A stretch of 64,000 bases of DNA from Chamaelirium japonicum (lineage: Eukaryota > Streptophyta > Magnoliopsida > Liliales > Melanthiaceae): the NCBI GenBank assembly GCA_947650365.1, contig OX393553.1:41835949-41899948 (forward strand), read 5' to 3'. Both the position numbers and the translations under genes were made by a program. The notes below the pieces were generated by a model that saw only the letters and a program-made list of their open reading frames with translations, was not told the origin of the DNA and ran no database searches. Below are positions 1 to 10,873 of the stretch, piece by piece; the stretch's first letter is position 1; every line of letters begins with the position of its first letter.

Positions 1-1307
1 TTCGTATGATCCATTCTAATTTATTCGCATGAATTTATCCATTCTAATTCATTCGTACGATCCATTCTAATTTATTCGTACAATCCATTCTAATTCATTC
101 GTACAATCCATTCTAATTCATTCGTACGATCCATTCTTACTCATTCGTATGATCCATTCTAATTCATTCGCACGAATGTATCCATTCTAATTCATTCGTA
201 CGATCCATTCTAATTCATTCATACGATCCATTCTAATTCATTCATACAATCCATTCTAATTCTTTCACACGATCCATTCTAATTCATTCGTACGATCCAT
301 TCTAATTCATTCGTACAATCCATTATATTTCATTCGTACGATCCATTCTTACTCATTCGTACGATCTATTCTAATTCATTCGTACGATCTATTCTAATTC
401 ATTCGTACGATATATTCTAATTCATTTGTACGATCCATTCTAATTCATTCGTATGATCCATTCTAATTCATTCGCACGAATGTATCCATTCTAATTCATT
501 CGTACGATCCATTCTAATTCATTCATACAATCCATTCTATTTCATTCATACGATCCATTCTTACTCATTCGTATGATCCATTCTAATTCATTCACATGAA
601 TGTATCCATTCTAATTCATTCGTACGATCCATTCTAATTCATTCGTACGATCCATTCTAATTCCTTCGTACGATCCATTCTAATTCATTCATACGATCCA
701 TTCTAATTCATTCGTACGATCCATTCTAATTCATTCGCACGAATGTATCCATTCTTATTGATACGTACAATCCATTCTAGTTCATTCGTACGATCTATTC
801 TTACTCATTCGTACGATCCATTCTAATTCATTCGCACGAATGTATCCATTCTAATTCATTCGTACGATCCATTCTAATTTATTCATACGATCCATTCTAA
901 TTCATTCATACAATCCATTCTAATTCTTTCACACGATCCATTCTAATTCATTCGTACGATCCATTTTAATTCATTCGTACAATCCATTCTATTTCATTTG
1001 TACGATCCATTCTTACTCATTCGTATGATCCATTCTAATTTATTCGCACGAATGTATCCATTCTAATTCATTCATACGATCCATTCTAATTCATTTGTAC
1101 GATCCATTCTAATTGATTCATACGATCCATTCTAATTCATTCATACAATCCATTCTAATTCTTTCACACGATCTATTCTAATTCATTCGTACGATCCATT
1201 CTAATTCATTCGTACAATCCATTCTATTTCATTCGTACGATCCATTCTTACTCATTCATACGATCCCTTCTAATTCATTCATACAATCCATTCTAATTCC
1301 TTCGTAC
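1..1307 (+). repeat. 23-bp satellite array, forward block left of the retrotransposon
   Basis: Head-to-tail copies of a 23-bp monomer, core CCATTCTAATTCATT flanked by CGAT and CGTA. Single-base variants are common (CAATCC, TTACTC, TATTTC and CTTTCACA types), and a 28-bp variant begins CGAATGTATCC. The variants recur in fixed order: the TTACTC subtype lies at about 801, 1013 and 1248, spacings of 212 and 235 bp (8 or 9 x 23 + 28), so a higher-order repeat is present. The block runs off the left edge of the window. No gene is seen. Confidence 0.95.
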
Positions 1308-1613
1308 GAATGAATTAGAATGGATCGTGCGAATGAATTAGAATGGATCGTATGATTGAATTAGAATGGATACATTCGTGCGAATGAATTAGAATGGATC
1401 GTACGAATGAATTAGAATGAATCGTACGAATGAATTAGAATGGATCGTATGAGTAAGAATGGATCGTACGAATGAAATAGAATGGATTGTACGAATGAAT
1501 TAGAATGGATCGTACGAATGAATTAGAATGGATCGTACGGAATGAATTAGAATGGATCGTACGAATGAATTAGAATGGATACATTCGTGCGAATGAATTA
1601 GAATGGATCATAC
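1308..1613 (-). repeat. 23-bp satellite, inverted block
   Basis: The same satellite in reverse orientation (AATGAATTAGAATGG on the + strand). The switch is at about 1307, where CTTCGTACGAATG forms a small palindrome. The retrotransposon interrupts this block at 1614. Satellite in the same orientation resumes at 13268, which supports insertion into a pre-existing reverse block. Confidence 0.93.
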
Positions 1614-2093
1614 TGTTAAGTCTCCAAATAATGTATTTGATCGCTTATTTCTTACTGCATTATCAACGATTTCCTACGTAAAACTTTTTATATACTCGTA
1701 AAGCGTATTATTTTCTTTGCACCACTGCATAGTAGACTTTAATACGGACATAACGGTATATTGGTTCGCACTCATACGATACATGCATGAAAAATACGGA
1801 GCCCGGTAGTTCAAATTATTCTTTTTATCGATAATCGCATTGGAACCTTATACGCATCATTTCACGTGTGTTTTCAGGGAATTGATCTGGTTCTCGACGC
1901 TGCTAGTCCAAGGACATCGTGCTAAAGTAATGGATATTCTCGCGGCAAGTCGATTGATGATCCACAGCTTGTTTGGAAGCCTTTATGAAGAATGATAAAA
2001 AGGACAATTACGATATTCGGTGGAAAAATGATCTCATCGGGCGGACAAATCGCACGATACAAACCAGAGGAGCACCCCAGACTTTTTACCGAG

Positions 2094-2560
2094 CCCATCT
2101 CTTTCTCCCGTTTCTCCCTCTCTTTCCATAACCAACCCAGCCGTCCCTCTTTCAACCCCGACCCGATCGGCTCCGGACGTCCCTCTCTCTCCTATCCGGT
2201 TTTCTCTCTCTCGGATTCTCTCTCTTTCCATAACCACTTCCTTGATTCTCTCTCTCTAAAAACTGCACCGATCTTCGCTCATTACGCCTTTCTCTCTCTA
2301 AAACCGACTCTCTTTCCTTTCTTAACAGCCACGAAAATCTCTTTCTCTCCCTAAACCCGAACGCCCAGCTTTTCTCTCTTCGCCCGATCGTTTCTCTCCC
2401 TCTAAAACCCGCGAGACCCATGCGCCCATGGAGGTAACATCACAGCCGTCCGGCGTACCCGATTACCTCCGTGTCTCTCTCCTCGTGATCATCCCGGACT
2501 CACAACCGAACTTCTCTCTCTCCTGCCCGATTTATCTCGTTCTAAACCTGGCACGTACCT
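2094..2560 (+). repeat. Pyrimidine-rich (CT)n-like tract in U3 of the 5' LTR
   Basis: Dense CTCTCT/TTTCTCTC runs broken by GC-rich words such as CGATCGG. Open frames on both strands here are explained by the skewed composition and are not credible genes. One copy of the motif CACAGCCGTCCG lies at 2441-2452. The tract lies just upstream of the TATA-like sequence, so it is presumably part of the promoter. Confidence 0.6.
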
Positions 2561-2583
2561 CTCTCGCTTACTCCCTAAGTCCC

Positions 2584-2592
2584 TATATATTA
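2584..2592 (+). promoter_or_regulatory. Candidate TATA box of the 5' LTR
   Basis: TATATATTA in the middle of the LTR, conserved in the 3' LTR at 12713. The G-rich GAGCATGGGGGAGACGG about 20 bases downstream would be near the transcription start and hence the U3/R boundary. The call rests only on the TATA match, position and conservation between LTRs. Confidence 0.5.
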
Positions 2593-3673
2593 CATATACT
2601 ATAGAGCATGGGGGAGACGGAACCATTAACCGAACCATTAGCCGGAACCTTATCAACCCACAGACCTTGACCATCTTCCATCACCCCCGGACCTTCATCG
2701 TTTCATCACCACCTCGGATCCATCATCTTCCATCCGCCAAGCTCGAAACCCGAGCGACCCTTCATCGTTGCCGAAGTCACGCCGTAATCATCGCCGCACG
2801 TCGTCATCATCGCCGAAGCCGTCATTCACGTCGCACGCCATCGTCTTCGCCAGAAACGTTCATTTGCGATCATCTTCTGGATTTTTCCGTTTTTATTATG
2901 AAGTTTATTCGCACTGGTATTTTAATGTCAGACTATATGAATATGTACGCCTAAACCCCTAGCTAAAGCTATGGGGGACGCCTAGTAGTATGCTACGTTT
3001 TTCATTTGATCAATGATAAGGCTTAATTTTCGTATGATTGAATCTTATATGGATGACACTGTCTGATGATGTATGTTATTTTACTTGCACATTCGTTTGA
3101 CTCCGTATTGACTCCGGGCATACGGACTGCTTATGAATCCCTGTGGTAAGATAGCACTAACGTAACGAGTCCCTCGTCATATGACTTTCAATCTATTTTA
3201 GTATGACAAATGCATATCTTTAGACATCGATGCATATGTACAAGTCCTTTTGATTCCACATCGACTCCGGGCATGTGTAATGCTTAAAGACCCCTGTAGC
3301 ATGTATCCGAACTTAATTTTCATGCTATCTTCATACATACTTATTGATCAAAAGAATGCATAATATACTACTAGGTTGAACCCGGATGCCTTAGCCTCAT
3401 CTCCATCGTAACTTCCTTTAATTAATTGCAATATTTAGTTCTATTTAATTTAGTAACGTAGTTTCATCATTCGTGCTCCACTCTCAGTGGAAAACCCTGA
3501 ATTACACTCACGTTCACGCACTTCCATTGCACTAGTTCCCATTAGTCCTTCAGTCCCTGTGGAATCGACCTCGGACTCACCGAGATTACTACTTCGCTAC
3601 ACACCCTATACTTGGGGTTAAATTGCACTTTTTAGTCCCTTAATTAGGACTACTTAAAGTTGTAGCAAGTTTT

Positions 3674-3691
3674 TGGCGCCGTTGCCGGGGA
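3674..3691 (+). other. Primer binding site, complementary to tRNA-Asp
   Basis: TGGCGCCGTTGCCGGGGA is the exact complement of the last 18 nt, including CCA, of plant tRNA-Asp(GTC). It lies seven bases after the LTR end and would prime minus-strand DNA synthesis. tRNA-Asp priming is typical of Athila and related plant Ty3/gypsy elements. Confidence 0.93.
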
Positions 3692-4181
3692 TTGCAACGG
3701 ACGAATAGGAACTTCGCATCCACGTTTTTCTTTTTAGTCTTTGCTTTTTCTTTGCATTCAATATACTAAGTACTTCTTTTCTATATTTTTAGGTAAAAAA
3801 AAAAAAGGATCTGAATATTGGAAGAGGAGTCGACCGTTGATTGTGAAGGAGGAGTACGACGCGCTTGCCTAAATAAAGAACTGCTTCTTTCTGGTACACT
3901 CGTTCTTTAAATTCTCTGTATTTGCTATCTCGCATCAACTTACGCTCTCGTGGGAAAGCTCGGCACATACGTCTCAATGTAGGCGTATGTGTGTCTAGTC
4001 TGTTATCCCCTTCAAACGAGAGCGTTCGTATAGAAGGCTCTAGGTGGTACATTTGCTTGCAAACACTTGACTTACCTTTTGCCTCTGAATCTTGTGTATG
4101 CCCTTGTAGTATCGGGATCATACACAAAGATTAAGTAGAACTGAATCTGAACAAAACCTGTCTAAAAACCATTCTGAAAAT
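3692..4181 (+). other. Untranslated leader of the retrotransposon
   Basis: 490 bp between the primer binding site and the gag start. It includes an A12-type run near 3797 and no frame related to retrotransposon proteins. A packaging signal would be expected here, but none can be recognised from sequence. Confidence 0.7.
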
Positions 4182-5300
4182 ATGGCTAATAACGAAAATG
4201 ATGTAGAAAGTAATCATGGCAATAATGAAGTTCAAAATAATCCAGTAATCCGATCTCTTCATGATTACTTAATTCCGGCAAGATCTAGTACACCATCGTG
4301 CATCATGTTGCCTGCAACTGATGCAAATCAATTTGAATTGAAACCTGGTGTAATCCAATTGCTCCCTCGATTCCATGGCCTTGAATCTGAAGATCCATAT
4401 CTTCACCTAAAAGAATTTGATGATATATGTGCCACCTTGGTGTTTCGAAACGTTTCTGAAGATGCAATTAGATTACGTCTCTTTCCCTTTTCTCTGAAAG
4501 AAAAGTCAAAATCTTGGCTCCACGCTTTAAGATCACAATCTATAGCAACTTGGGCCGAGATGAGCCGAGAGTTCTTAAAGAAATTTTTTCCCACTCACAA
4601 AACCAATGCACTACGTAGGAACATCATGAGTTACTCCCAAAAGGAAGGTGAATCGTTCTATCAGTGTTGGGAGAGATATAAGGACTTGCTCCTTAAATGT
4701 CCTCACCATGGTTTTGAGATGTGGAGGACGGTTAGTTTTTTCTATGATGGTCTAACACCCCATATGCGTCAATTAGTTGAAACCATGTGTAATGGGGAGT
4801 TTATGGCCAAGAATCCTGATGAGGCATGGGACTTTTGCGAGTCCCTAGCCAAAAATGCCCAGCAATGGGAATTATCAGAAAAAACTGAAAAATCCACTCC
4901 TACTAAAGGAGGAATGTATCAACTAAGAGAAAAAGCTGATTTGAATGCTAAAATGGCAAATCTTACTAGACAAGTGGAAGCAATTGAGCTTGTCAAAAGA
5001 CCTAGCTCGTCTAACCCAATAGCAAGCATGGTATGTGCATTATGTGAGAGCTCTTCTCACACAGCTCAAGAATGTCCATCCATACCTGCTTTTCAAGAAT
5101 TAATGGTTGAACAATCGAACTCAGTCAATACTTATCAAAGACCTTTTAGCTCCCCGTATTCCAATACCTATAATCCTGATTGGAGGAACCATCCAAACTT
5201 TAGCTGGAGACATGGACCCTCTGCTAATGAATCTCAAGGGAATTCTTCTCAAACTCCTTATGTGCCACCACATAAGAAAACCCTTGAAGAGACATTGTAG
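4182..5300 (+). CDS. gag: Gag capsid/nucleocapsid protein (first segment of the polyprotein)
   Basis: 372 residues from the ATG at 4182, the first in-frame start after the leader. Residues about 85-200 match the plant retrotransposon gag domain: SWLHAL, then SIATWAEMSREFLKKFFP, then GESFYQCWERYKDLL. A CCHC zinc knuckle follows (Cys285, Cys288, His293, Cys298; spacing C-x2-C-x4-H-x4-C), which would bind the genomic RNA. The tail is rich in Ser, Asn, Pro and Gln. The frame ends in TAG and the same frame stays open for 115 more codons, so the stop falls inside the original Gag. Gag would form cytoplasmic virus-like particles. The TAG is followed by CAATTC, close to but not matching the known leaky context TAG-CAR-YYA. 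Confidence 0.92.
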   Translation: MANNENDVESNHGNNEVQNNPVIRSLHDYLIPARSSTPSCIMLPATDANQFELKPGVIQLLPRFHGLESEDPYLHLKEFDDICATLVFRNVSEDAIRLRLFPFSLKEKSKSWLHALRSQSIATWAEMSREFLKKFFPTHKTNALRRNIMSYSQKEGESFYQCWERYKDLLLKCPHHGFEMWRTVSFFYDGLTPHMRQLVETMCNGEFMAKNPDEAWDFCESLAKNAQQWELSEKTEKSTPTKGGMYQLREKADLNAKMANLTRQVEAIELVKRPSSSNPIASMVCALCESSSHTAQECPSIPAFQELMVEQSNSVNTYQRPFSSPYSNTYNPDWRNHPNFSWRHGPSANESQGNSSQTPYVPPHKKTLEETL

Positions 5301-5648
5301 CAATTCATAGAAGGTCAATCACAAATTAATCAAAATACAAAACAAACCCTACTAGAGCTCAAAACATCGGTCGATAGAATTGAAGCACAACTAAATGTTA
5401 GGGAAAAAGGAACTTTTCCAGCCCAACCGTTTCCTAATCCTAAAAGCCAACATGAAGTAGGATCCTCTAGTATGTCAAAGCCTACGTCAAATTCTTCTAA
5501 CTCCCGAGCTGAGCATGCTAAATCTATCACCACCCTTAGAAGTGGAAAAATCATTGATAAAGAAATTCCACCGAAGGTTGACAGACTTGTAGAAAATCCT
5601 AATGATAAGGGTGAAGAAGAAACTAGCAATGCGGAACCTGAAGAATAG
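5301..5648 (+). pseudogene. Gag C-terminal / Gag-protease linker segment between two in-frame stops
   Basis: 116 codons in the same frame as gag, bounded by TAG at 5298 and TAG at 5646. It is low-complexity and hydrophilic. It begins with a Gln/Asn-rich, probably helical stretch (QFIEGQSQINQNT), contains the motif TTLRSGK that is common just before the protease in Athila-type polyproteins, and ends in an acidic region. It has no plausible start codon near its beginning, so it would be made only by readthrough. Confidence 0.75.
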
Positions 5649-6527
5649 TCATTGCCTAAATATAAACCAGTTGCCCCATTCCCTCACAGATTGCTTGCAA
5701 CTAAAAAGAGGGCAACCAACCAAGAAATTTTAGACATCTTCAAACAAGTGAAGATCAATATCCCCTTGCTAGATGCAATTAAGCAAATTCCATCCTATGC
5801 AAAATTTCTAAAAGAACTTTGCACTATAAAGCAAAATCTTTATGTACAAAAGAAGGCTTTTCTAACAGAACAAGTTAGTGCCATCTTAAAGCACAACACC
5901 TCACCCAAGTACAAAGATCCTGGTTGCCCTACAATATCTTGCATCATAGGAAACTCCCGGATCGAGCAAGCTTTACTTGACTTAGGGGCAAGTGTTAATT
6001 TACTACCCTATTCGGTATACGAGCAGTTGGGCCTTGGAGAACTAAAACCCACCAAGGTTACTCTTCAACTTGCTGATCGATCTGTTCGAATACCGAGAGG
6101 GGTCGTTGAAGATGTTCTTGTCCAAGTTGATAAAGTCTACTTTCCAGTAGATTTTATCGTTTTGGACACTCAACCTGTCACGAATAGTATAACAGCAATT
6201 CCAGTCATTCTTGGTCGCCCATTCTTGGCAACTTCCAATGCTTTGATCAATTGTCGGAATAGGATGATGAAGCTCTCTTTTGGGAATATGACCATAGATT
6301 TTAATATCTTCAATATTTGCAAACAACCTGGTGATGAAAATGAAGAAGGTGAAGTCCACGAGATGAATTTGATTGACACAATCACGGAGGATACATTCGT
6401 CCCTTCCCTTTCTTCTGATCCATTAGAGGCTTGTCTAGCTCACTTCGCTGGAATAGATGAGAATGAGATAATTGAAGAAGTCAATGCCTTATTAGATTCA
6501 ACTGTGTTGCTAGATACAGAAAAATAG
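5649..6527 (+). CDS. Aspartic protease segment of the polyprotein
   Basis: Same frame as gag, between TAG at 5646 and TAG at 6525. The pepsin-like retroviral protease is recognised by the DLGAS active-site motif (Asp codon 5979-5981), followed by VNLLPYSVYEQLGLGEL and the C-terminal ILGRPFLATSNALI. In this family the first active-site residues vary (DLGA rather than DTGA). It would cut the polyprotein into mature Gag, protease, RT/RNase H and integrase. The ~95 residues ahead of it (PFPHRL, then a Lys-rich helical part) are also typical of Athila. It has no good start of its own; TTG at 5652 is not credible as an initiator. Confidence 0.88.
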   Translation, partial: SLPKYKPVAPFPHRLLATKKRATNQEILDIFKQVKINIPLLDAIKQIPSYAKFLKELCTIKQNLYVQKKAFLTEQVSAILKHNTSPKYKDPGCPTISCIIGNSRIEQALLDLGASVNLLPYSVYEQLGLGELKPTKVTLQLADRSVRIPRGVVEDVLVQVDKVYFPVDFIVLDTQPVTNSITAIPVILGRPFLATSNALINCRNRMMKLSFGNMTIDFNIFNICKQPGDENEEGEVHEMNLIDTITEDTFVPSLSSDPLEACLAHFAGIDENEIIEEVNALLDSTVLLDTEK

Positions 6528-9497
6528 AAGGCACGGTTTGAAGAGTTGCCCCCAAGCAATAATACTCCTCTTCCATCTAGTATCCAAGCACCCAAACTTG
6601 AGTTGAATCCCTTACCTTCTGAACTCAAGTATGCTTACCTAGGTAAAGATGAAACATTCCCTGTGATCATCTCATCTGAACTCGATCAGGCTCAAGAATG
6701 CAAACTTTTGGATGTGTTAAAAGAGCATAGGAGTGCAATAGGTTGGACCATCGCTGATATTAAAGGAATTAGCCCATCAATTTGCACCCATAGGATCCAT
6801 TTAGAAGATAATGCCAAAACATCTCGGGAACCACAAAGAAGGCTGAACCCTAACATGAAGGATGTGGTTCGGGCAGAAGTCTTAAAATTGCTCGATGTGG
6901 GTATCATATACCCTATTTCTGATAGTAGATGGGTCAGTCCAACCCAAGTTGTCCCTAAGAAATCTGGAGTTACGGTAATCAAGAATTCAGAAAATGAATT
7001 AGTTCCAACTAGAGTTACCACGGGTTGGAGAGTATGCATTGATTATAGAAAACTAAATTCTGTCACTAGGAAAGACCATTTCCCTTTATCCTTTGTGGAT
7101 CAAATTCTGGAAAGATTAGCAGGACATCAATTCTATTGCTTCCTAGATGGCTATTCTGGCTATAATCAAATAGAAATCGATCCCGAAGATCAGGAGAAAA
7201 CAACTTTCACGTGTCCTTTTGGTACTTTTGCTTACAAGCGAATGCCATTCGGACTCTGCAATGCTCCTGCAACCTTCCAAAGATGCATGCTTAGTATTTT
7301 CTCTGATATGGTTGAAAAATTTTTGGAGGTCTTTATGGATGATTTCTCTGTATTTGGTTCCTCGTTTGATGATTGTTTACATCATTTGGAGTTAGTCCTT
7401 ATTCGTTGTCGAGAGAAAAGTTTAATTTTGAACTGGGAGAAATGTCACTTTATGGTCACCAAAGGAATCATTCTTGGACATATTATTTCATCCAAAGGAA
7501 TCGAAGTTGATAAGGCTAAAATCGATTTAATTGCAAATTTGTCTACCCCAAAGACAGTTAGAGATATACGTTCTTTTCTAGGTCATGCAGGATTTTATAG
7601 AAGGTTCATTAAGGACTTTAGTATCATATCTAGACCTTTATGCAACCTCCTACAGAAGGAAAATATTTTTGAGTGGTCAGATGATTGTCAGCAAGCATTT
7701 GACAAGTTGAAAGGCTTGTTAACTTCCGCTCCTATTATGCAACCACCTGATTGGAATCTTCCTTTTGAAATCATGTGTGATGCTAGTGACTATACTGTCG
7801 GGGCAGTTTTAGGACAGAGAAAGGACAAGAAGCCATATGTTATCCACTATGCTAGTAGGACTCTGAATAGTGCTCAAGTTAATTATTCCACTACGGAGAA
7901 GGAACTCTTAGCCGTAATTTTTGCACTAGACAAATTTAGATCTTACTTGATAGGATCCAAGATTGTAATTTTCACTGATCATGCGGCTCTCAATTACCTT
8001 CTTTCAAAAAAGGACACCAAGCCACGATTGCTTCGATGGATTCTCCTACTCCAAGAGTTCTTTTTAGAAATTCGAGATAAAAAAGGAGTAGAGAACGTAG
8101 TGGCTGATCACTTATCCCGCCTCATTGTTTCAGATTTCATGGATACTTCACCAATCCAAGATACATTCCCTGATGAACAATTATTTGCACTTGTGACTTC
8201 ACCATGGTTTTCTGATATTGCAAACTTTTTGGTTACGGGTGAAATTCCTTGTTTTTGGACCCAACAGGATAAAAGAAAATTCCTAGCACTCTTTAGAAAT
8301 TATTTCTGGGATGATCCGTACTTATTTAAATATTGCCCAGATCAAATAATTAGGAGATGTGTGCTTGATAATGAATTTCATAGTATCATCTCCTTCTGTC
8401 ATTCAGAAGCATGTGGTGGTCACTTCTCTGGAAAGAAAACTGCTGCAAAAATTTTGCAGTGTGGTTTTTACTGGCCTTCTCTCTTCAAAGACACCCATGA
8501 CTTCTGTAAATCCTGTGAGCGATGTCAAAAGTTGGGAGGGATAACCCGCAAAAATATGATGCCCCTAAACCCGATTCTAATCATAGAAGTTTTTGATTAT
8601 TGGGGCATCGACTTCATGGGCCCATTCCCTCCTTCTTTTGGGTATCTTTATATTTTAGTGGCTGTAGATTATGTTTTCAAACGGATTGAGGCAATTCCTT
8701 GTAGAACTAATGATCATAGAACTGTATTAAAATTCTTGAAGGAGAATATTCTATCTAGATTTGGAATACCTCGAGCCATAATAAGTGATGGGGGTTCACA
8801 TTTCTGTAACAGACCTTTTGAGGCCTTAATGCGAAAGTACAGAATCAGCCATAAAATTGCCACCCCATATCATCCACAAACGAGTGGGCAAGTCGAGGTA
8901 TTTAATCGGGCGATCAAAAATATTTTGGAAAAGACGGTTAATCCAGATCGTAAGGATTGGTCTTTACGACTGACCGATGCACTTTGGGCATACCGTACTA
9001 CGTATAAATCTCCAATTGGCATGTCTCCCTTTAGACTCGTCTATGGAAAACCTTATCATTTGCCTGTAGAATTAGAACATAAAGCTTATTGGGCCATTAA
9101 AAAATTCAACTTTGATCTTGACAAAGCTAGCTCGCTAAGAAAACTCCAAATAAATGAATTAGAAGAAATAAGGAATGAGGCTTATGAGAATAATCGAATT
9201 TATAAAGAGAAAATGAAAATATTTCATGATAAAAATATTATACGAAAAACATTTGAACCATCTCAAAAAGTTCTCTTATATAATTCAAGGTTGCATTTAT
9301 TTCCTGGTAAACTGAAATCTCGATGGACCGGTCCCTTTATTGTGAAAACAGTTTACCCCTATGGAGCTATCGAAATTGAAGATCCAAATAATGGCAATAT
9401 CTTTAAAGTTAATGGACAACGCTTAAAACCATTTTTGGAAAACTTTGCTCCAGAGGATGAGTCCACTACTCTGGAAGATCCTGTTTATCAGGATTAA
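6528..9497 (+). CDS. pol: Reverse transcriptase-RNase H-integrase segment of the polyprotein
   Basis: About 990 codons, open to TAA at 9495; residues are numbered from 6546. Reverse transcriptase: [24 protein letters not shown] and the catalytic FMDD (Asp265, Asp266; 7332-7343). RNase [15 protein letters not shown] (Asp412), [15 protein letters not shown] and VADHLSR. Integrase: HHCC zinc finger (His619, His626, Cys657, Cys660), then the D-D-35-E triad Asp689 (GIDFMGPFP), Asp748 (IISDGGSHF) and Glu784 ([10 protein letters not shown]). The C-terminus holds [11 protein letters not shown] and no chromodomain. RT and RNase H copy element RNA into DNA, and integrase inserts it in the nucleus. All catalytic residues remain, but the upstream stops prevent normal translation. 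Confidence 0.95.
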   Translation, partial: KARFEELPPSNNTPLPSSIQAPKLELNPLPSELKYAYLGKDETFPVIISSELDQAQECKLLDVLKEHRSAIGWTIADIKGISPSICTHRIHLEDNAKTSREPQRRLNPNMKDVVRAEVLKLLDVGIIYPISDSRWVSPTQVVPKKSGVTVIKNSENELVPTRVTTGWRVCIDYRKLNSVTRKDHFPLSFVDQILERLAGHQFYCFLDGYSGYNQIEIDPEDQEKTTFTCPFGTFAYKRMPFGLCNAPATFQRCMLSIFSDMVEKFLEVFMDDFSVFGSSFDDCLHHLELVLIRCREKSLILNWEKCHFMVTKGIILGHIISSKGIEVDKAKIDLIANLSTPKTVRDIRSFLGHAGFYRRFIKDFSIISRPLCNLLQKENIFEWSDDCQQAFDKLKGLLTSAPIMQPPDWNLPFEIMCDASDYTVGAVLGQRKDKKPYVIHYASRTLNSAQVNYSTTEKELLAVIFALDKFRSYLIGSKIVIFTDHAALNYLLSKKDTKPRLLRWILLLQEFFLEIRDKKGVENVVADHLSRLIVSDFMDTSPIQDTFPDEQLFALVTSPWFSDIANFLVTGEIPCFWTQQDKRKFLALFRNYFWDDPYLFKYCPDQIIRRCVLDNEFHSIISFCHSEACGGHFSGKKTAAKILQCGFYWPSLFKDTHDFCKSCERCQKLGGITRKNMMPLNPILIIEVFDYWGIDFMGPFPPSFGYLYILVAVDYVFKRIEAIPCRTNDHRTVLKFLKENILSRFGIPRAIISDGGSHFCNRPFEALMRKYRISHKIATPYHPQTSGQVEVFNRAIKNILEKTVNPDRKDWSLRLTDALWAYRTTYKSPIGMSPFRLVYGKPYHLPVELEHKAYWAIKKFNFDLDKASSLRKLQINELEEIRNEAYENNRIYKEKMKIFHDKNIIRKTFEPSQKVLLYNSRLHLFPGKLKSRWTGPFIVKTVYPYGAIEIEDPNNGNIFKVNGQRLKPFLENFAPEDESTTLEDPVYQD

Positions 9498-10060
9498 TCT
9501 CTATATCTGCTAGAGATCTTTTGCTTGTACATTAGTTTTGTTTTTCTTGTTATTCTATTTTCTTTCTAGTAAATGTCCTTGGAAAGCAGTGGAAATATGT
9601 GCAATCATCTTTTCAGGTAATCTCTAACCCGTCTCTCTGTCTTTCTTGCAAAATGAATTCTAATTTTGTGCATTTTTTTACACTTTTCCAAATATTAGTT
9701 ATTACTTTTATTCATTTTTTTTAAAAAAAAAAAAATTGATTTCTTGCCTATAAAAAGAAAAAGTTACTCTGAAAGTTTTGGAGTCTAATTTTTACGTACT
9801 CTTGCTAGGACTTTATGGCACTTAGTGACATAGATTATAAAAGGCTTAAGTTCTAGTCGAAAGCTGTTGACGTTGAGTTCCCTTTATTAATTCCTTCTTA
9901 TGGAATATTAGGTTAATTGTACTTTAAAAATTTCACTACACTTCTGGCTTGCACCTTTGGAGTATAGGTTCGATAGGATGTCGTTGATCTGATAATATTT
10001 AGAGGCCTGATGAACCACGACTGTCTTGTTCACTTAGTTTGCTCTATGGAGAGATAGGGT

Positions 10061-10094
10061 GAAAAAAAAGAAAAAAGAAAAAGAAAAAAAAAGG
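10061..10094 (+). repeat. A-rich (GAAAAA)n-like tract
   Basis: A purine run of A tracts spaced by single Gs, ending in GGGAAC. It resembles an internal polypurine tract but is not next to an LTR. Simple-sequence expansion is the likely origin. Confidence 0.7.
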
Positions 10095-10363
10095 GAACTA
10101 GTGGATTAGACCAGGTACAGCGAAAAGGGCTACCTATTACAAGGTCTAGGGTCGAGTTATGTAAAAGTCCTAACTTACATGCAACTATATTAGTGAAGCA
10201 TGGTGTATAGGGTTATAAGAATGATCCTATATACACAGAGTGAATCTAATGTAACAGCAACATGGGGATAGCTACCTGACTTATGAGAGCGTTGACAGCG
10301 TGTCATGGGCACAAAGTGCAGCTACCATGGTATAAATTAGGAAGGGATACATAATGAGATCCT

Positions 10364-10430
10364 TAAAAAAGGAGACCGAAAAAAAAAAGGAAAAAAAAAA
10401 GAAAAAAAAAAGAGAAAAGAAAAAAAGAGA
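10364..10430 (+). repeat. Second A/G-rich tract
   Basis: About 67 bp of A runs interspersed with G. The minus-strand open frames over it encode runs of Phe and Ser and are composition artefacts. It may be a duplicate of the similar tract at 10061, both following GC-poor sequence. Confidence 0.7.
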
Positions 10431-10818
10431 TAGTGTGAAAGCCGTCGCTGTAAAAACACGAGTAAGCATGGAATATCACACATAAAGCCCTTGTGGTATT
10501 AAAGTGAACATCTACAACTCTCGTAAACCTGGACAGACAGCGAGGTTTTGAATCAGTGTTTAAGGTCTTTTGACTGTTCTTGGTACTTATTAGTATTGAT
10601 GCACCCTTGAAAACCAAAGCTCTAGTCGTGTTAAGTCCAGATATCAACAAGCACTTGAGTACATGCAGTTTGATATTTCCTAACGGAGGGTTAATAACCG
10701 GAACTCAATTGATGACTCGGTAAACTAGAAATTGGCTAATACTAATCTACAAACTTTGTGCCGTAGAATCTCTAGTCTTGAGTATTTTAAATTATTCATC
10801 AAAATTTTCTGTTAGTAA

Positions 10819-10821
<3 letters not shown>

Positions 10822-10868
<47 letters not shown>
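10822..10868. repeat. (AT)n microsatellite
   Basis: About 23 uninterrupted AT dinucleotides followed by AAATAAAATAAAA. Its length is likely to vary between individuals and may be slightly misassembled. Confidence 0.93.

Positions 10869-10873
<5 letters not shown>

Larger units (their letters stand above)
1614..3667 (+). repeat. 5' LTR of the Athila element (2054 bp, internally deleted)
   Basis: Begins TGTTAAG and ends TGTAGCA, seven bases before the primer binding site, giving TG...CA ends. It aligns with the 3' LTR (11024-13267) along its length, except that bases matching 11504-12215 (712 bp) are absent between 2093 and 2094. The first ~480 bases differ from the 3' LTR at about 13 positions. 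It is pyrimidine-rich between about 2095 and 2560 (CTCTCT runs) and carries a TATA-like box at 2584. The terminal 529 bp (3139-3667) have no partner in the 3' LTR. An undamaged LTR would be about 2.77 kb, long but usual for this clade. Confidence 0.93.
4182..9497 (+). pseudogene. gag-pol polyprotein frame of the Athila element, broken by three TAG codons
   Basis: One continuous reading frame of 1772 codons, with no frameshift, encodes Gag, protease, reverse transcriptase, RNase H and integrase in Ty3/gypsy order. It is interrupted only by TAG at 5298-5300, 5646-5648 and 6525-6527. The catalytic residues of every enzyme are present. Because the frame is otherwise open, the stops are probably late point mutations; each is one transition from a sense codon (CAG or TGG). 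The alternative, deliberate amber readthrough, could at most apply to the first stop. The four pieces are described separately. Confidence 0.88.

Noticed and set aside
1-1307. Telomeric repeat
   Set aside because: The plant telomere unit TTTAGGG does not occur in tandem; the 23-bp unit is unrelated.
1609-1613. CATAC as one half of a target-site duplication
   Set aside because: It cannot be confirmed, because the 3' LTR end and its flank are missing; CATAC/CGTAC words occur throughout the satellite anyway.
1922-2962. Short open frames on both strands in the 5' LTR (and 11332-13091 in the 3' LTR)
   Set aside because: They lie inside the LTRs, overlap on both strands, follow the CT-rich composition and show no known domain. 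Similar frames in both LTRs are explained by LTR duplication.
3674-3691. Fragment of a tRNA-Asp gene
   Set aside because: Only the 18-nt complement of the tRNA 3' end is present, in the right place for a primer binding site; there is no cloverleaf.
3789-4134. Open frames of 70 and 112 codons in the leader before gag
   Set aside because: They overlap on opposite strands, have no recognisable domain, and lie in the untranslated leader expected in this element type.
10281-10650. Minus-strand frames rich in Phe and Ser as a membrane protein
   Set aside because: The Phe/Ser runs are the complement of an A/G-rich tract at 10364-10430.
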